Shown piece after piece: positions 41,273-50,831 of a DNA stretch of 64,000 nucleotides. The position numbers and the translations under genes were made by a program. The first letter of the stretch is position 1. Every line of letters starts with the position of its first letter. The stretch lies in contig PDIM01010464.1 in the NCBI GenBank assembly GCA_002811675.1, positions 28,666 to 92,665 on the forward strand, in the 5' to 3' direction. The stretch is from Ichthyosporea sp. XGB-2017a. Its lineage: Eukaryota > Opisthokonta > Ichthyosporea. A model generated the notes under the pieces. That model had not been told where the DNA came from. It ran no database searches and saw only the letters and a program-made list of their open reading frames with translations.

Positions 41273-44200
41273 TTGAGTATGGTAGTTCAGTTTGATGCTT
41301 TGTTTGATACAAGGGTCAATGGTAGTGAAACGGCTGTGAATAAGAAAGGCGGGAATAGTATATCATTGGGCAAAGATCCCTCTTTGGTGAATGAAAGTGA
41401 TGGAGTTGATTTAATTGCTGAAGATATTTCTGCCGGTAAGAAGTCTAAAAAGAAAAGGAAGAAAAAGAAAAGTAAAGCTGGATTAAACTCTGCCAGTTCA
41501 GACAGTAGTGTAAATACTTTGAGAGAATTGATTGAATCAGGGCCTAAAAACAATTTTGAAAGGAAACGGTCTAGTGTGAAGTTTGACGTGCAGGGGATTA
41601 ATATAGTCTATTTTGAGAGAAGTGATATAATTGATCCTGGTGCTTTCTCTTCAAGAGCAAGCAGGAACAAGTCTAAAAGACAAACTCGTCTCTGTGTTTC
41701 TGATAGCGAAGTTTCTGACTACAAAAACCCTAATGGTGAAAAGATAGATTCGTTTGAGAATTCTACTGTAGGTGTTGAAAAAGGGAAAAAATCAATTCTA
41801 AAGCTCCCAAAGAACTGGGATTGTACAAAGCATATTTGTAAAAGTACGAACTGTAATAACAGTTTAGAGAAGAGAAGGAGAAAGAGTGAAAGCGTGCTGA
41901 GTGTGGAGGAACCTGATTTCGGTCCTGTTTTGAAAGGAGCAAAGAAATTTGAAAAAGAAGTTGTTGATTCTGCTTTGATGTCATCTCCCTCGTCAATTTC
42001 CGCCTCAGATAATGATGAGCCTTCACCTTCTCCAGATTCTATTAGGCAGAAAAGTGACAGGCAAGTTAAAAATAGAAAAAAGCAGAAAAAAGGTAAAAAG
42101 AGCAAAGCTCTGACTGTCGAAAAGAAGGGGCGTGCTCAGAATGAAGCTCAAAATCAAAATGAAGGGGGTGACGCAGACTGTGAAGGAAATGGAGTTCAAG
42201 AAGTGATTGTGACGTGTGTTGAGGTAAAGCACGTTATGCACTTATGGAATGATAGGGGCGAAGATGTAGAAGTTAAGGTTCTGGAGGAAATTGGTGAAGA
42301 TAACCTTCAAGTGTCATTTGACAATGACGGCGCATTGATACAGTTTTGCAAAGGGGGTGATGAAGTTTTATATAGATGGCGCATAGACACTTTTGATTCT
42401 GTCAATGTGGCCGATTCGTGCTATGAATATCGGGCAAAAGAAAAAAGCCTTGTTCTGAAGTTTTGCAAAACAAACAAGACGAAAAGATGGAAAATGCTGG
42501 AAGCTTTGGGTCGGAGAAAAAAAGGAGACATTCCAAAGATTGCAGTGACCGATACTGTTGACTATTGCGTAGGGAAAGAAAACATAGAAAATGAAGGCTC
42601 CGCATCGGTGGCGGTTGATGGAAAGATAAAGAAGAATAGCTCAATGGATTCTTTGGAAAACGAAGTTTCCAACAAAACCCAACCAGTTGACACTAAAAAT
42701 GAGGTAAAAGAAACTAATGTGTCTGAGCCACCAGCTAAAGAAACTGCAGATGTGCTAGAGATAGTTAGCCAGGTAAAAAGGCTAAATGTAAATGAAGACT
42801 ATTTCAAGGGAGCTGTGGGACTTGAGAATTACAGTAATTCCTGCTTTATGAATAGCGTTCTTCAGTGCCTTAGGTACACTAGTTGCTTGTTCGACTACTT
42901 CGAGTCTGGCGAATTTCGGGGTCACGTAAATAGAGACAACCCCTTGGGCATGAAAGGTGAGCTGGCGGATTGTTTTGGTAGCTTGATGAAGCGAATGGGA
43001 AGCGTAGAAAAAAAGGTTCTCTCCGCTGATAAACTTCTGCGTGTAATTGGCCGGTATAATGAACAATTTATGGGAGACTGGCAACACGACTGTCAAGAGT
43101 TTTTGGCCTTCCTGCTTGATGGTCTTCATGAAGATGTAAATGTTGTTAAGAAAAAGCCCTATATCGAGCAAGAAGATTATTTGATTAAAGATGGAGAATC
43201 TAATTCAAAAGATCCTGTAATGGGAAAGAAACGCTGGGAAGATCACTTGAAGAGAAACGATTCTTTCATTGTCAGCAAATTTCAGGGCCAGTTTCGCTCT
43301 TCAGTAAAGTGTTCGAATTGTAATGTGACTTCGGTAACATTTGATCCTTTCATGTTCCTCTCGCTCCCCGTTCCTGAATTGAAAAGAAAAATAGAATTTG
43401 ACTTAATAATTCGTGTGATAGAGTATGATAGCTCGGAAAATACCTTTGCAGCCAGTTTAGTGAATTTAGGAAAGATTAGCACGATTGCGACAACGGAAGA
43501 GATTAAAGATGACATTTTACGATTTACCAATAGAGCAGAGGAGGAAAATGTGCAAAACAGAAGCGTAGAGATCTTATTGATGAAAAAGAACGAAATAGCC
43601 AAGCAAATGAAAAGTCCGACGGAAAAAATCGGAAGGCTGCTAATGAACCGCTCTTTTGAGTGTTTTGCATTTGTACATTCTGCCTCTGTTAGTGCCCCTG
43701 TGTTATTTAGATTTCAAGAAGTTGTAGAACTGAAGAACTGTAGCAAGTGCGGCAAATCAGAAAATACCTTGCTAAAAAGGTGTCTCAAATGCAAATCGGT
43801 TTGTTATTGTTCAAAAGAGTGTCAGCGGGAGCATTGGAGGGAACATAAGCTTCGCTGTATTCCCAAGAAGCGCAAAATGTGTCTGTCACCAATTCTTATG
43901 TTCTTTCCGTTTGCTGAAACTACTGTCGAAGAGCTATACAAATATACATTCAAGTATTTGAGCGGATTCTTTGGTGGTGTAAATTATGATGCAAGTACTT
44001 TGTCGTCGTGCTTATCTGTTTTTGAGTTGCGAAATGTGGATCGACACGGGGACGTTGTTCACCATTGGCTGAACGACATTAAGGCGTCTTGTAGAGAGAA
44101 TGTCCCATCCCAGAAAGTGAATTTATCAAAGCTGAACTTTCTGTCTGTGGACTGGTCAACCAAAGCTTTTGAAACTATATGTGACGTAGGGGTGGCAAGC

Positions 44201-44800
44201 AGTGTGTTGAAAGGAGAGGTGGAGGAATATGTCCTTGAAAGAAAGGAAGAAGAAACCGAGGAAGTCGTGAGCAATCCAACTCTTAATACATGCCTTGATT
44301 TATTTACAAAAGAAGAGCGTATTAAGGACAAAGATGCTTGGTACTGCCCGCAATGTAAAACGCATAGGTCTGCTACCAAAAGCCTCCTGTTATGGACTGT
44401 TCCGGAGTATTTGATTATTCATCTGAAACGTTTCAAGTTCATTGCTCCTGCGGAACAAATTGAAGAAAATGTTCATCAAAGTCACCACCCTTTCAGTAAG
44501 TTATTCAGCAGCATGCAAATGAGGAGGGAGAAGTTAAACACAAAGATCGAGTTGCCCTATGAATCATATCTTGATATTTCTGGGTATGTAAAGGGCATGG
44601 AAGCAAATCATTATAAGCTTTACGCTGTTGCGTCTCATGCGGGCATAAGCCAAGGAGGACACTACACGGCTACTACGTATTGTAAGGGGGAGTGGCTTCT
44701 TTTTGATGATGAAACTGTGAGCAAAGTGACAAATTTGGAACGAGAGTTTAATTCTTTGACGAGGCACCCTTATCTTCTTTTCTTCAGAAAAGTTTATTAA
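41273..44800 (+). CDS. USP19: USP19-like ubiquitin-specific protease with MYND zinc finger
   Basis: Intronless, 1175 residues; the second Met (residue 3) is an equally good start. Domains in order: a Lys/Ser-rich disordered region (1-300) with poly-basic runs; a CS/p23-like beta domain (about 330-420; EYRAKEKSLVLKFCK then KRWKML); the USP catalytic domain from about 515, with Cys box GLENYSNSCFMNSVLQCL, DWQHDCQEFLAFLLDGLH and WYCPQCKTHRSATKSLLLW; and the His box HAGISQGGHYTATTY (about 1123). A MYND zinc finger (about 823-863; CSKCGKSENTLLKRCLKC followed by YCSKECQREHW) is inserted in the catalytic domain. CS domain, USP and internal MYND together match USP19. Unlike ER-anchored USP19, no C-terminal transmembrane helix is present; the protein ends shortly after the core. 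Its stop is 34 bases from the RAD52 stop on the other strand. Confidence 0.88.
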   Translation: MSMVVQFDALFDTRVNGSETAVNKKGGNSISLGKDPSLVNESDGVDLIAEDISAGKKSKKKRKKKKSKAGLNSASSDSSVNTLRELIESGPKNNFERKRSSVKFDVQGINIVYFERSDIIDPGAFSSRASRNKSKRQTRLCVSDSEVSDYKNPNGEKIDSFENSTVGVEKGKKSILKLPKNWDCTKHICKSTNCNNSLEKRRRKSESVLSVEEPDFGPVLKGAKKFEKEVVDSALMSSPSSISASDNDEPSPSPDSIRQKSDRQVKNRKKQKKGKKSKALTVEKKGRAQNEAQNQNEGGDADCEGNGVQEVIVTCVEVKHVMHLWNDRGEDVEVKVLEEIGEDNLQVSFDNDGALIQFCKGGDEVLYRWRIDTFDSVNVADSCYEYRAKEKSLVLKFCKTNKTKRWKMLEALGRRKKGDIPKIAVTDTVDYCVGKENIENEGSASVAVDGKIKKNSSMDSLENEVSNKTQPVDTKNEVKETNVSEPPAKETADVLEIVSQVKRLNVNEDYFKGAVGLENYSNSCFMNSVLQCLRYTSCLFDYFESGEFRGHVNRDNPLGMKGELADCFGSLMKRMGSVEKKVLSADKLLRVIGRYNEQFMGDWQHDCQEFLAFLLDGLHEDVNVVKKKPYIEQEDYLIKDGESNSKDPVMGKKRWEDHLKRNDSFIVSKFQGQFRSSVKCSNCNVTSVTFDPFMFLSLPVPELKRKIEFDLIIRVIEYDSSENTFAASLVNLGKISTIATTEEIKDDILRFTNRAEEENVQNRSVEILLMKKNEIAKQMKSPTEKIGRLLMNRSFECFAFVHSASVSAPVLFRFQEVVELKNCSKCGKSENTLLKRCLKCKSVCYCSKECQREHWREHKLRCIPKKRKMCLSPILMFFPFAETTVEELYKYTFKYLSGFFGGVNYDASTLSSCLSVFELRNVDRHGDVVHHWLNDIKASCRENVPSQKVNLSKLNFLSVDWSTKAFETICDVGVASSVLKGEVEEYVLERKEEETEEVVSNPTLNTCLDLFTKEERIKDKDAWYCPQCKTHRSATKSLLLWTVPEYLIIHLKRFKFIAPAEQIEENVHQSHHPFSKLFSSMQMRREKLNTKIELPYESYLDISGYVKGMEANHYKLYAVASHAGISQGGHYTATTYCKGEWLLFDDETVSKVTNLEREFNSLTRHPYLLFFRKVY

Positions 44801-44834
44801 ATTATTGCATATCACGTGGGGGAAGAAATTGAAA

Positions 44835-46034
44835 TCAGGTAAATCCGGGAATGTTTCCACTGAGCTTATTTTCATTGTTCGCGTTGTTGTAATTTTTGTA
44901 AGGAGATTTTTTTGTTGGACCAGGGTCTATGTTTTCCAAACCAACTAAAATACCTTCAAACAGGGCGTCGTTCATCTCGCCGTATTCGTCTGGATCATCA
45001 TCAACAGGTTTGTTTGTGGCAGGAGGTGGATTTGCAACCTGCTTATTGTTAGTATTATAAGTGGGGTCGTTGGGGCCAGGTATTAGCCTTAAGTCGGATT
45101 CAAGATTTTTGGGTGGAACCGCAGGCTTAGGATACAAGGGAGCTTCAGCTATCTTTTTCTTGGCAGACTTTGTCTTTGTGGACGTACTATTCGCGCTAGG
45201 CTTGTTGGAAGGTGCAAGAGGCCTTGGTGCTGGTGGTGGTTGCTCGTCAATTTCTTCGTCAGACAATAAACAACCGTCAAGAATAATGTTTTGTAGCTCT
45301 TCCGTCATTATAAAGTTCTTTGAATCTTCAGCGACAATTAGTGGGGTGCCTTGGTTGGGAGGTGGTACCTTTTGCTTTTTTGCATTCGAGTAGTTGTTTG
45401 CTGGAGGTCCATGACCCGGTGGCCTTTTGCTTCCTGAGCTGGTCTGATTTTGGGTCTGCGGCTGAGCAGGGTTTGATGGTCCAAGTCTATGACTGTTGGC
45501 TACAGGGGTGCTAGTAGAATATACAGGTACAGGTCGACTAGTGTGACTGTTCACTGGTGCTGATCTTTGCGCACTCTTGGCCTGTTTAATGTGGTCTTTA
45601 TCATAAATCGAGTTCCCAAGAGCATTTCCAAACAATCGCAAAGCGCGTTTAATGCCGTCGGTTATTGCTTCTTTCTTAGCCTTTTGCAACCCCTGCACTT
45701 TACTTTTACAGTTTTCCATGATTCCATATCCTATATCCTCATGAAAAGCTCCCCCAGCAATTTGTACACGAATAAGAGCATGAACGCCAATTGAGTACCT
45801 TCCCTCCCTTCCTTGTTCGCAAGCATCAACAACACACTCAATCACACTGCTTGACCAGCCATCATATCCAAAGATTGAATTTGCCAATTCCAGAGACTTC
45901 CACCCTTCTAGATAAGCCACCTTACCGCCAGTGCCCGATCTATAGGAAATAGACTCTGGATGCAGCTTTTCCTGCAAAGCATTATGAATCTTCTGCCTCT
46001 CCTCTGTGGTCAAATGTTGAGGGTATCCTGCCAT
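44835..46034 (-). CDS. RAD52: RAD52 homologous-recombination protein
   Basis: Single-strand annealing and RAD51-mediator protein. Intronless, 399 residues from the ATG at 46034 (MAGYPQHLTTEERQKIH); an upstream in-frame ATG at 46160 would add 42 residues of non-conserved, hydrophobic sequence. The N-terminal 165 residues are the ring-forming DNA-binding domain: ISYRSGTGGKVAYLEGWK, ANSIFGYDGWSSSV, YSIGVHALIRVQ, GGAFHEDIGYG, KKEAITDGIKRALRLFGN, ALGNSIYDKDH. The C-terminal 235 residues are Pro/Asn/Ser-rich, probably disordered, ending in a short basic motif; no obvious RPA or RAD51 site can be read. It is followed closely by the USP19-like gene on the other strand. Confidence 0.95.
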   Translation of the reverse strand: MAGYPQHLTTEERQKIHNALQEKLHPESISYRSGTGGKVAYLEGWKSLELANSIFGYDGWSSSVIECVVDACEQGREGRYSIGVHALIRVQIAGGAFHEDIGYGIMENCKSKVQGLQKAKKEAITDGIKRALRLFGNALGNSIYDKDHIKQAKSAQRSAPVNSHTSRPVPVYSTSTPVANSHRLGPSNPAQPQTQNQTSSGSKRPPGHGPPANNYSNAKKQKVPPPNQGTPLIVAEDSKNFIMTEELQNIILDGCLLSDEEIDEQPPPAPRPLAPSNKPSANSTSTKTKSAKKKIAEAPLYPKPAVPPKNLESDLRLIPGPNDPTYNTNNKQVANPPPATNKPVDDDPDEYGEMNDALFEGILVGLENIDPGPTKKSPYKNYNNANNENKLSGNIPGFT

Positions 46035-46535
46035 CTTTACACTGGTGTCTGGTAGATTCCACAGTACGGTTAGAAGCAAATCAACCGAGCCAAAGTGGAT
46101 CCAGGTAGAGGCCAGAAGAAGGGGTGGTGAAATAACCGTATCATAATTCCCCGCCACCATTATGACTTATGAGATCCCAGCTGCTGCTGGAAGGGTGTGG
46201 GTAGGGTTATGACATATTGACTGTATTGGGCCATGATGATGAGCCCGCATATTTCCCGCCAAAATTGAAGTAGGGAGGGCGGCAGCGGTTAGTTTGGGTG
46301 TCTTGTATCATGCAGGGGTGCTCCAAGAGGTACTGTGCTTTATTGTGTGGCGGTGTTGTGCAGGGGGATAAATGGTACTCCACCTCCCCCCGGGTCCCGA
46401 AGAGTCTCGGGGATGCGACAAGTAAAAGTCCTCCATCGCAGTAACCACTACTGACGAGACGACAATGATAGAATGATGGAACGGTACGGTTAACAAAGAA
46501 CTATTTGTGCAATAAGTTTGTGGGGCACTATCCCC
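46035..46535. other. RAD52 promoter region
   Basis: No gene seen; 3' side of the Nnf1-like gene and upstream region of RAD52. The in-frame open extension to 46160 is probably untranslated. Confidence 0.4.
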
Positions 46536-47436
46536 TTACGAAAGTGACTTCTCCATGGCGATTATGTTTGCTTTAAGTTCTTGAAGCGGCACTTTCTCCA
46601 AAATGCCTTCTATGGACTGGAATGAGTGCAACCTTTTTTCAAGAGTTCCTTCCAGATCCTGCAAACGCTGTCTGTCTTGCTCAATGGTGTGCTGCATCTC
46701 TTTGTTTTCTGCTTCAATCTAACAGTCGCATAATACCCAAAATAATACAAGTAAGTCAGTCCACCCAGTATTGCGCCCAAGATTTCAACGAAAGAATCCT
46801 CATTACCAACCTTTTCTATTTTCGCAAGAAGTTGGGCCTTTTCTGCCTCCTTTGCCGGTACTGTATGGCACGCACTTGTAGCTTCTGGTGTTGGAAAGAT
46901 TCGACTAGTTATTTTTGTGTAAGAATTTGATCAACCAAACGCAAATTACATTCTCACGGGCATTACAAATAATTACCTTTGCGTTACATTCTTATCCGCA
47001 TCTTTCAGCAGAACATCGAGTTCATTGAGTTTCTGTCTCGCATTTTCCTCTTCCATAATGGTGTCACATTCTTCCTAAAGATTTCACATAAGTACTCTTT
47101 TTTTCTGTTCCAATCTCGAGTATGTATCGAACAACAAACTAAAAAACTTTACCTCCATACTGGACTGAACAAAGTTACCAATCGCTGCCCAAATGTCGTC
47201 AAACTGTACCTTTTGCTCTTCGCTCATTGGCGGAAAGCACTTGCGAGCATTTTCGGTACTAAACAAAGTATAGAGTTCACATAGATTAGCAACGCACAGC
47301 AAATGACAAATATCAACACATTACAAACACACTATCCATCATACCTTGCACGAATCATTGCCACCTCCAAAGCCTTTCGCATTACAGATCGCAGCTTTGC
47401 GGCCCTTGGTCCTTCATAAGGGGCAGTGTCTTCCAT
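46536..47436 (-). CDS. Kinetochore Nnf1/PMF1-like protein (Mis12 complex candidate)
   Basis: Five exons (47436-47345, 47258-47153, 47074-46977, 46904-46811, 46718-46536) join in frame to 190 residues. The pattern fits Nnf1/PMF1, a Mis12/MIND kinetochore subunit: an N-terminal helix (AAKLRSVMRKALEVAM); the family's Cys-Phe-Pro turn in ENARKCFPPMSEEQKVQF; a long helix with FDDIWAAIGNFVQSSM; and then EECDTIMEEENARQKLNELD, matching the characteristic E...N...K-L-N-x-L-D segment. A Pro break and a C-terminal coiled coil follow (AENKEMQHTIEQDRQRLQD). Size and helix order agree with Nnf1. Sequence conservation in this family is low, so the call rests on the CFP and KLNELD blocks plus architecture. 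It is followed on the same strand by RAD52. Confidence 0.6.
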
Positions 47437-47519
47437 TCTCTGTCTAGCAATATTAAAGATTATCTAAACTTCATTTAATAATCCCTCCTCAGATACACAA
47501 AATCTGAAATGTAAAATCA

Positions 47520-47655
47520 ACCAAACACAAAAAAAAGAGGGAAAAAAAAAGGAAAAGGAATTCAATTTTCAAAGCTTTTTTTCTTTTGCTTTTTTCCTTT
47601 TTTCTCTTTTCTTTCTTAATTTTGGGTTTTAGTTTTCACTTTTCTTTTTTTATTC
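47520..47655. repeat. Purine tract followed by pyrimidine tract
   Basis: An A/G-rich run (about 47525-47560) is followed by a T/C-rich run (about 47575-47655), giving imperfect hairpin or triplex potential. It lies between the Nnf1-like start and the acyltransferase 3' end. Confidence 0.5.
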
Positions 47656-47682
47656 AGCGGCGAGTTTTGGGGACTGGGGTAT

Positions 47683-49032
47683 TCAACTCATTAGCGCTTT
47701 AGCAACTTTTTTGCTTAATGGACGAGCATGTCTTTCTATTGCCCACCAGAACACTGGGGTGACCGATAGACAAAGGGCCACGAATAAAGGAAGGCCCCTT
47801 TCTGGGTGCTCTTGTGTATGCCAGATGGAGCCAATTGCTAAGGGAAGATGAACTAAATAGAGGGAAAAGGATCCTTGCCCCAGAAATTTGCTAAAGAACC
47901 ACGAAGAAAACACAACCCGAAGAGGTCCAGAGTGGTTGCATGCCCCTACCGCAACAGCAGCAAAAACCGCATACCCGTGCTCCGTGACAGGAAGAATCGC
48001 TTTTTCATAAGGGCTCAGTAGTCCTGCAAATAACAACAGGGCAACCCACCACATGATATAGAACCCAAGGATATCGGATATGAAGCGATACCATGGCGCA
48101 CGTGAAATACGATACGAGAGGTGGTGGTCAATGTGTGCCAATATCACACCATACGCAAACGAGATGTAAACAGCGTGTGTGTATAGCAAAAGCGCCAGTA
48201 GCATTCCATAAATTGCAAATGTTGCTTTGTTCAAAAGAGGCTTCGCTGGATATACATTCGCAATGGCCTTTTGAATGGCTGCGAGAGCAAATATTCCAAA
48301 GGACGCACGAAGCTCAATGGGCATGGTCCACAAAACGCCATTTATACTTATTCCTCGAAGCAATGGATCAACTTTGTCCATCACCACGTAAGCGGGATAA
48401 TTGTAAAGGGAATCCACGCTCCAAATTGACCAAGAGGAAATCACTGCTTCAATGGGGCCTACATAAGGAGTTTTAGTATACTCGTACACTTCTTTAGGTA
48501 CAAATCTTGAATACTGGCACAGAAGGGCAAAAGCTATTGACGCCATTGTCGGTAGCGCTAGACGCGGTAGACGCGAAACGCACTTTTCAATCATCAGTCT
48601 AGCAAAGTCATTATCGTTACTTTTAAAAGAAATGATCGGGTTGGATAAAACATACCCTGAAAGGACGAAGAATATTCGAACACAAAAGGATCCTCCATAT
48701 AGAAAACTTAATGGGGACAAAAACACCTTCCATTCATTGGCCCTGTCCGAAGAAGCAGAAGCATTGTCATTCTTGTGAAATGCAAAATATATCATACAGA
48801 AATGAAAAGTAGCAACAAGGAAAGCGGACAATCCTCTCAGACCATCCAAATGCTCAAAACGCAGATTTTGAGCCAAAACTTTGACATTGTCGGCGGCAGA
48901 ATGTCCTTGTGCTGTATGTCCCTCTTCCAGATTCAGCAAACACACATCTTCCTCGTTTTGTGTATCGTCTAGCCTTTCGCTCTCAGGTCTGTCAATGGAA
49001 GCTTCCTCTCCGCTGGGGATTTCACTCGCCAT
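47683..49032 (-). CDS. Acyltransferase-3 family membrane protein
   Basis: Intronless, 449 residues. It belongs to the acyltransferase 3 family (OafA/NodX/nose-resistant-like), integral membrane enzymes that transfer acyl groups to sugars or other acceptors. After about 55 acidic cytosolic residues comes the family signature HLDGLRGLSAFLVATFHF, with the Arg and distal His thought to be catalytic. It is followed by GGSFCVRIFFVLSGYVLS (the FF-x-L-S-G-Y/F block) and then eight to nine further hydrophobic segments, including a C-terminal GQGSFSLYLVHLPLAIGS block with the conserved SFSLYLVH. Length fits a stand-alone AT3 domain. The substrate cannot be deduced. In eukaryotes the family is patchy, so bacterial or fungal-type origin is possible, but codon use does not look foreign. 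Confidence 0.88.
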   Translation of the reverse strand: MASEIPSGEEASIDRPESERLDDTQNEEDVCLLNLEEGHTAQGHSAADNVKVLAQNLRFEHLDGLRGLSAFLVATFHFCMIYFAFHKNDNASASSDRANEWKVFLSPLSFLYGGSFCVRIFFVLSGYVLSNPIISFKSNDNDFARLMIEKCVSRLPRLALPTMASIAFALLCQYSRFVPKEVYEYTKTPYVGPIEAVISSWSIWSVDSLYNYPAYVVMDKVDPLLRGISINGVLWTMPIELRASFGIFALAAIQKAIANVYPAKPLLNKATFAIYGMLLALLLYTHAVYISFAYGVILAHIDHHLSYRISRAPWYRFISDILGFYIMWWVALLLFAGLLSPYEKAILPVTEHGYAVFAAVAVGACNHSGPLRVVFSSWFFSKFLGQGSFSLYLVHLPLAIGSIWHTQEHPERGLPLFVALCLSVTPVFWWAIERHARPLSKKVAKALMS

Positions 49033-49246
49033 GAGTGCACAAAGGGATCAATCGATAGCAATCTTCAATAAATAAATAAATAAATAGCAGCTTCACCCAA
49101 GGGTGTTGGGATCTCTGGATATTAAATCTCCAAACTAAACGAATGTGCAAAAACAAATAACAAAATCAAAACAAAAAATAAATAAAAAATGAATGCAAAC
49201 GCGTCATCAATTACGTGGAAAAAAAAAAAGGGCAAAAAAAACAAGG
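49033..49246. other. Spacer with AAAT repeats
   Basis: AATA/AAAT repeats near 49068-49085 and A-rich runs. T-runs downstream of the tRNA on the minus strand (49220-49240) should terminate RNA polymerase III. Confidence 0.4.
49220..49240 (-). terminator. Pol III terminator (T runs)
   Basis: On the minus strand, runs of eight and nine T begin a few bases past the tRNA-Ser 3' end. Confidence 0.7.
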
Positions 49247-49328
49247 CGTTATCGGCAGGATTTGAACCTGCGCGGGCAGAGCCCATTAGATTTCAAGTCT
49301 AACTCCTTAACCGCTCGGACACGACAAC
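49247..49328 (-). tRNA. tRNA-Ser (anticodon TGA)
   Basis: An 82-base type II tRNA without intron. The acceptor stem GTTGTCG pairs with CGATAAC (one G-U pair), with discriminator G as usual for serine. Anticodon stem TTAGA/TCTAA with loop CTTGAAA gives anticodon TGA, decoding UCA. A long variable arm (GGGC-TCT-GCCC) and T arm GCAGG-TTCAAAT-CCTGC complete the cloverleaf. A and B boxes are present. Confidence 0.97.
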
Positions 49329-49617
49329 ATTACCACTGGTGCAGATCGCCTGAATCAAAATACTTAAACAAAGGGGTGCTAGTGATAGTGTTGTTAGGGA
49401 CTGATACTCTTGAAGAAGCTACTGGAACACAAACAAAATGCTTCACATAACCGGTCAATAACCTTGCCTGTCTGTTCTGCTACCAAGACATGGGCAAGGT
49501 AAGCAGTACATTACATAGCCCATTCTCTTGGTGAGTGTCATTCTGCTGGGCACTGAATAAGGCTTATATCGATGCTTCCCAAATTTTGTGAATGCACACT
49601 GTGAATTTTGAATAAGT

Positions 49618-50370
49618 TTATTTGGTTCCAATTCCAGCACTTGCTGTACCTCCCGTACTCCGAGCTTCCACTTCAGGCTGTCTAACTTGACTTAGAACTT
49701 CATTTGGGTTAGCCAACTTTAGTTCCGGAATAGGATATTTTGTGGGATTCTCAGCATAAGATCGATTTATATCTTGCATTACACCACCTACTGCAATGTC
49801 TTCAATCCATGTTCCGTCATACAACTGCCCTGTAGTAACGTAAAAATATTGACCTTTACCGTTTTTCAAATCCTCTTTCCACTGCCCTTCATATCTGTTA
49901 TTGGATGCAAGAACAAGTACCCCCCTTCCATGTCTTTTATCATCTAACCATTCTCCTTCGTACACAGAACCGTCCGCGTAATGCATAGTCCCCCACCCAT
50001 TTCGCTTATGCTCCAACCACTCCCCTTCATAAAACTCTTCGTTATTGTAAAAATAAGATCCATAGCCGCTGAACATATCCCTCTTCCATTGCCCAGCATA
50101 CACTTTCTTATAGCGCCCATTCTCAAAAATGCTGTACGATCCGTGACCTTCGCGACAATTGTTGCGCCACTCACCGTCATACAATGCCTTTGTGTCTGCC
50201 CACACCTTTTTACCCATGCCATGGCGAAGATTATTCTTCCACTCCCCGGTATAGGTATCTCCATTAACAGAATACACAGTGTGCTTCAACCCATTTTTCT
50301 GCGCTTTTTCATCCCATTTCTTCCAGGCGGGTGCTTTGCTACCTACCCCCTCCATTCTTATCTTTGTCAA
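49618..50370 (-). CDS. MORN3: MORN3-like MORN-repeat protein
   Basis: Intronless, 250 residues, almost the length of animal MORN3 (about 240). After about 35 residues come seven MORN repeats, such as YTGEWKNNLRHGMGKKVW, YDGEWRNNCREGHGSY, YEGEWLEHKRNGWGTM, YEGEWLDDKRHGRG and YEGQWKEDLKNGKGQ. The C-terminal tail NPTKYPIPELKLANPNEVL closely matches the distinctive MORN3 tail, so this is MORN3 and not just any MORN protein. In animals MORN3 is tied to sperm tails and axonemes; a flagellar role is inferred. It is divergent, 461 bases away, from the EF-hand-like gene. Confidence 0.9.
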   Translation of the reverse strand: MTKIRMEGVGSKAPAWKKWDEKAQKNGLKHTVYSVNGDTYTGEWKNNLRHGMGKKVWADTKALYDGEWRNNCREGHGSYSIFENGRYKKVYAGQWKRDMFSGYGSYFYNNEEFYEGEWLEHKRNGWGTMHYADGSVYEGEWLDDKRHGRGVLVLASNNRYEGQWKEDLKNGKGQYFYVTTGQLYDGTWIEDIAVGGVMQDINRSYAENPTKYPIPELKLANPNEVLSQVRQPEVEARSTGGTASAGIGTK

Positions 50371-50831
50371 AGTTTCAAATCCTTTCCACTCCTGGCCTTG
50401 GATGTGATTTCATAGAATAGTCTTAACTTTCAACGCGTCCTTCAAACACACGGAAATAACATTCAAATCTAACTGAGTGAGCGCAAAATTAAAGGAAAAA
50501 GAAAAAAAAAAAACTTTCATACATTGGCGCGGCTTTGGATGGATAAAAAAGGAAATTCTGGCACAGGTTCTCTATTTCTTCTTCTTTCTCTATTAAACTA
50601 AATATAGCCCCCCCCCCTAATAGCCCCCCATCCCTTCCTGCACAGCTAGCCATTCAGCCTTGTGAGTTGTGTGGCTCGTCGTCTTCAAGTCTCCTTCATT
50701 CACAGTCTGAATGCACGCTATTGATCTTTTTGAAAGACTTTGCTTGGCTATGGTCACATTGTAGCCACCAGAAGGGACCTGTTTTGAAGCAAATGGCATA
50801 GATTTTATATTCACCCGTTGTTAATAATATT
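50371..50831. other. Divergent promoter between MORN3 and EF-hand gene
   Basis: 461 bases with poly(A/T) runs and a C-run near 50610. Both flanking genes look ciliary, so a shared ciliary-gene promoter is possible. I could not identify an RFX-type X-box with certainty. Confidence 0.35.

Noticed and set aside
46035-46160. In-frame 42-codon extension of RAD52
   Set aside because: Not RAD52-like; the conserved protein starts at 46034.
48093-48476. 127-codon plus-strand ORF
   Set aside because: Antisense to the acyltransferase-3 gene with no features of its own.
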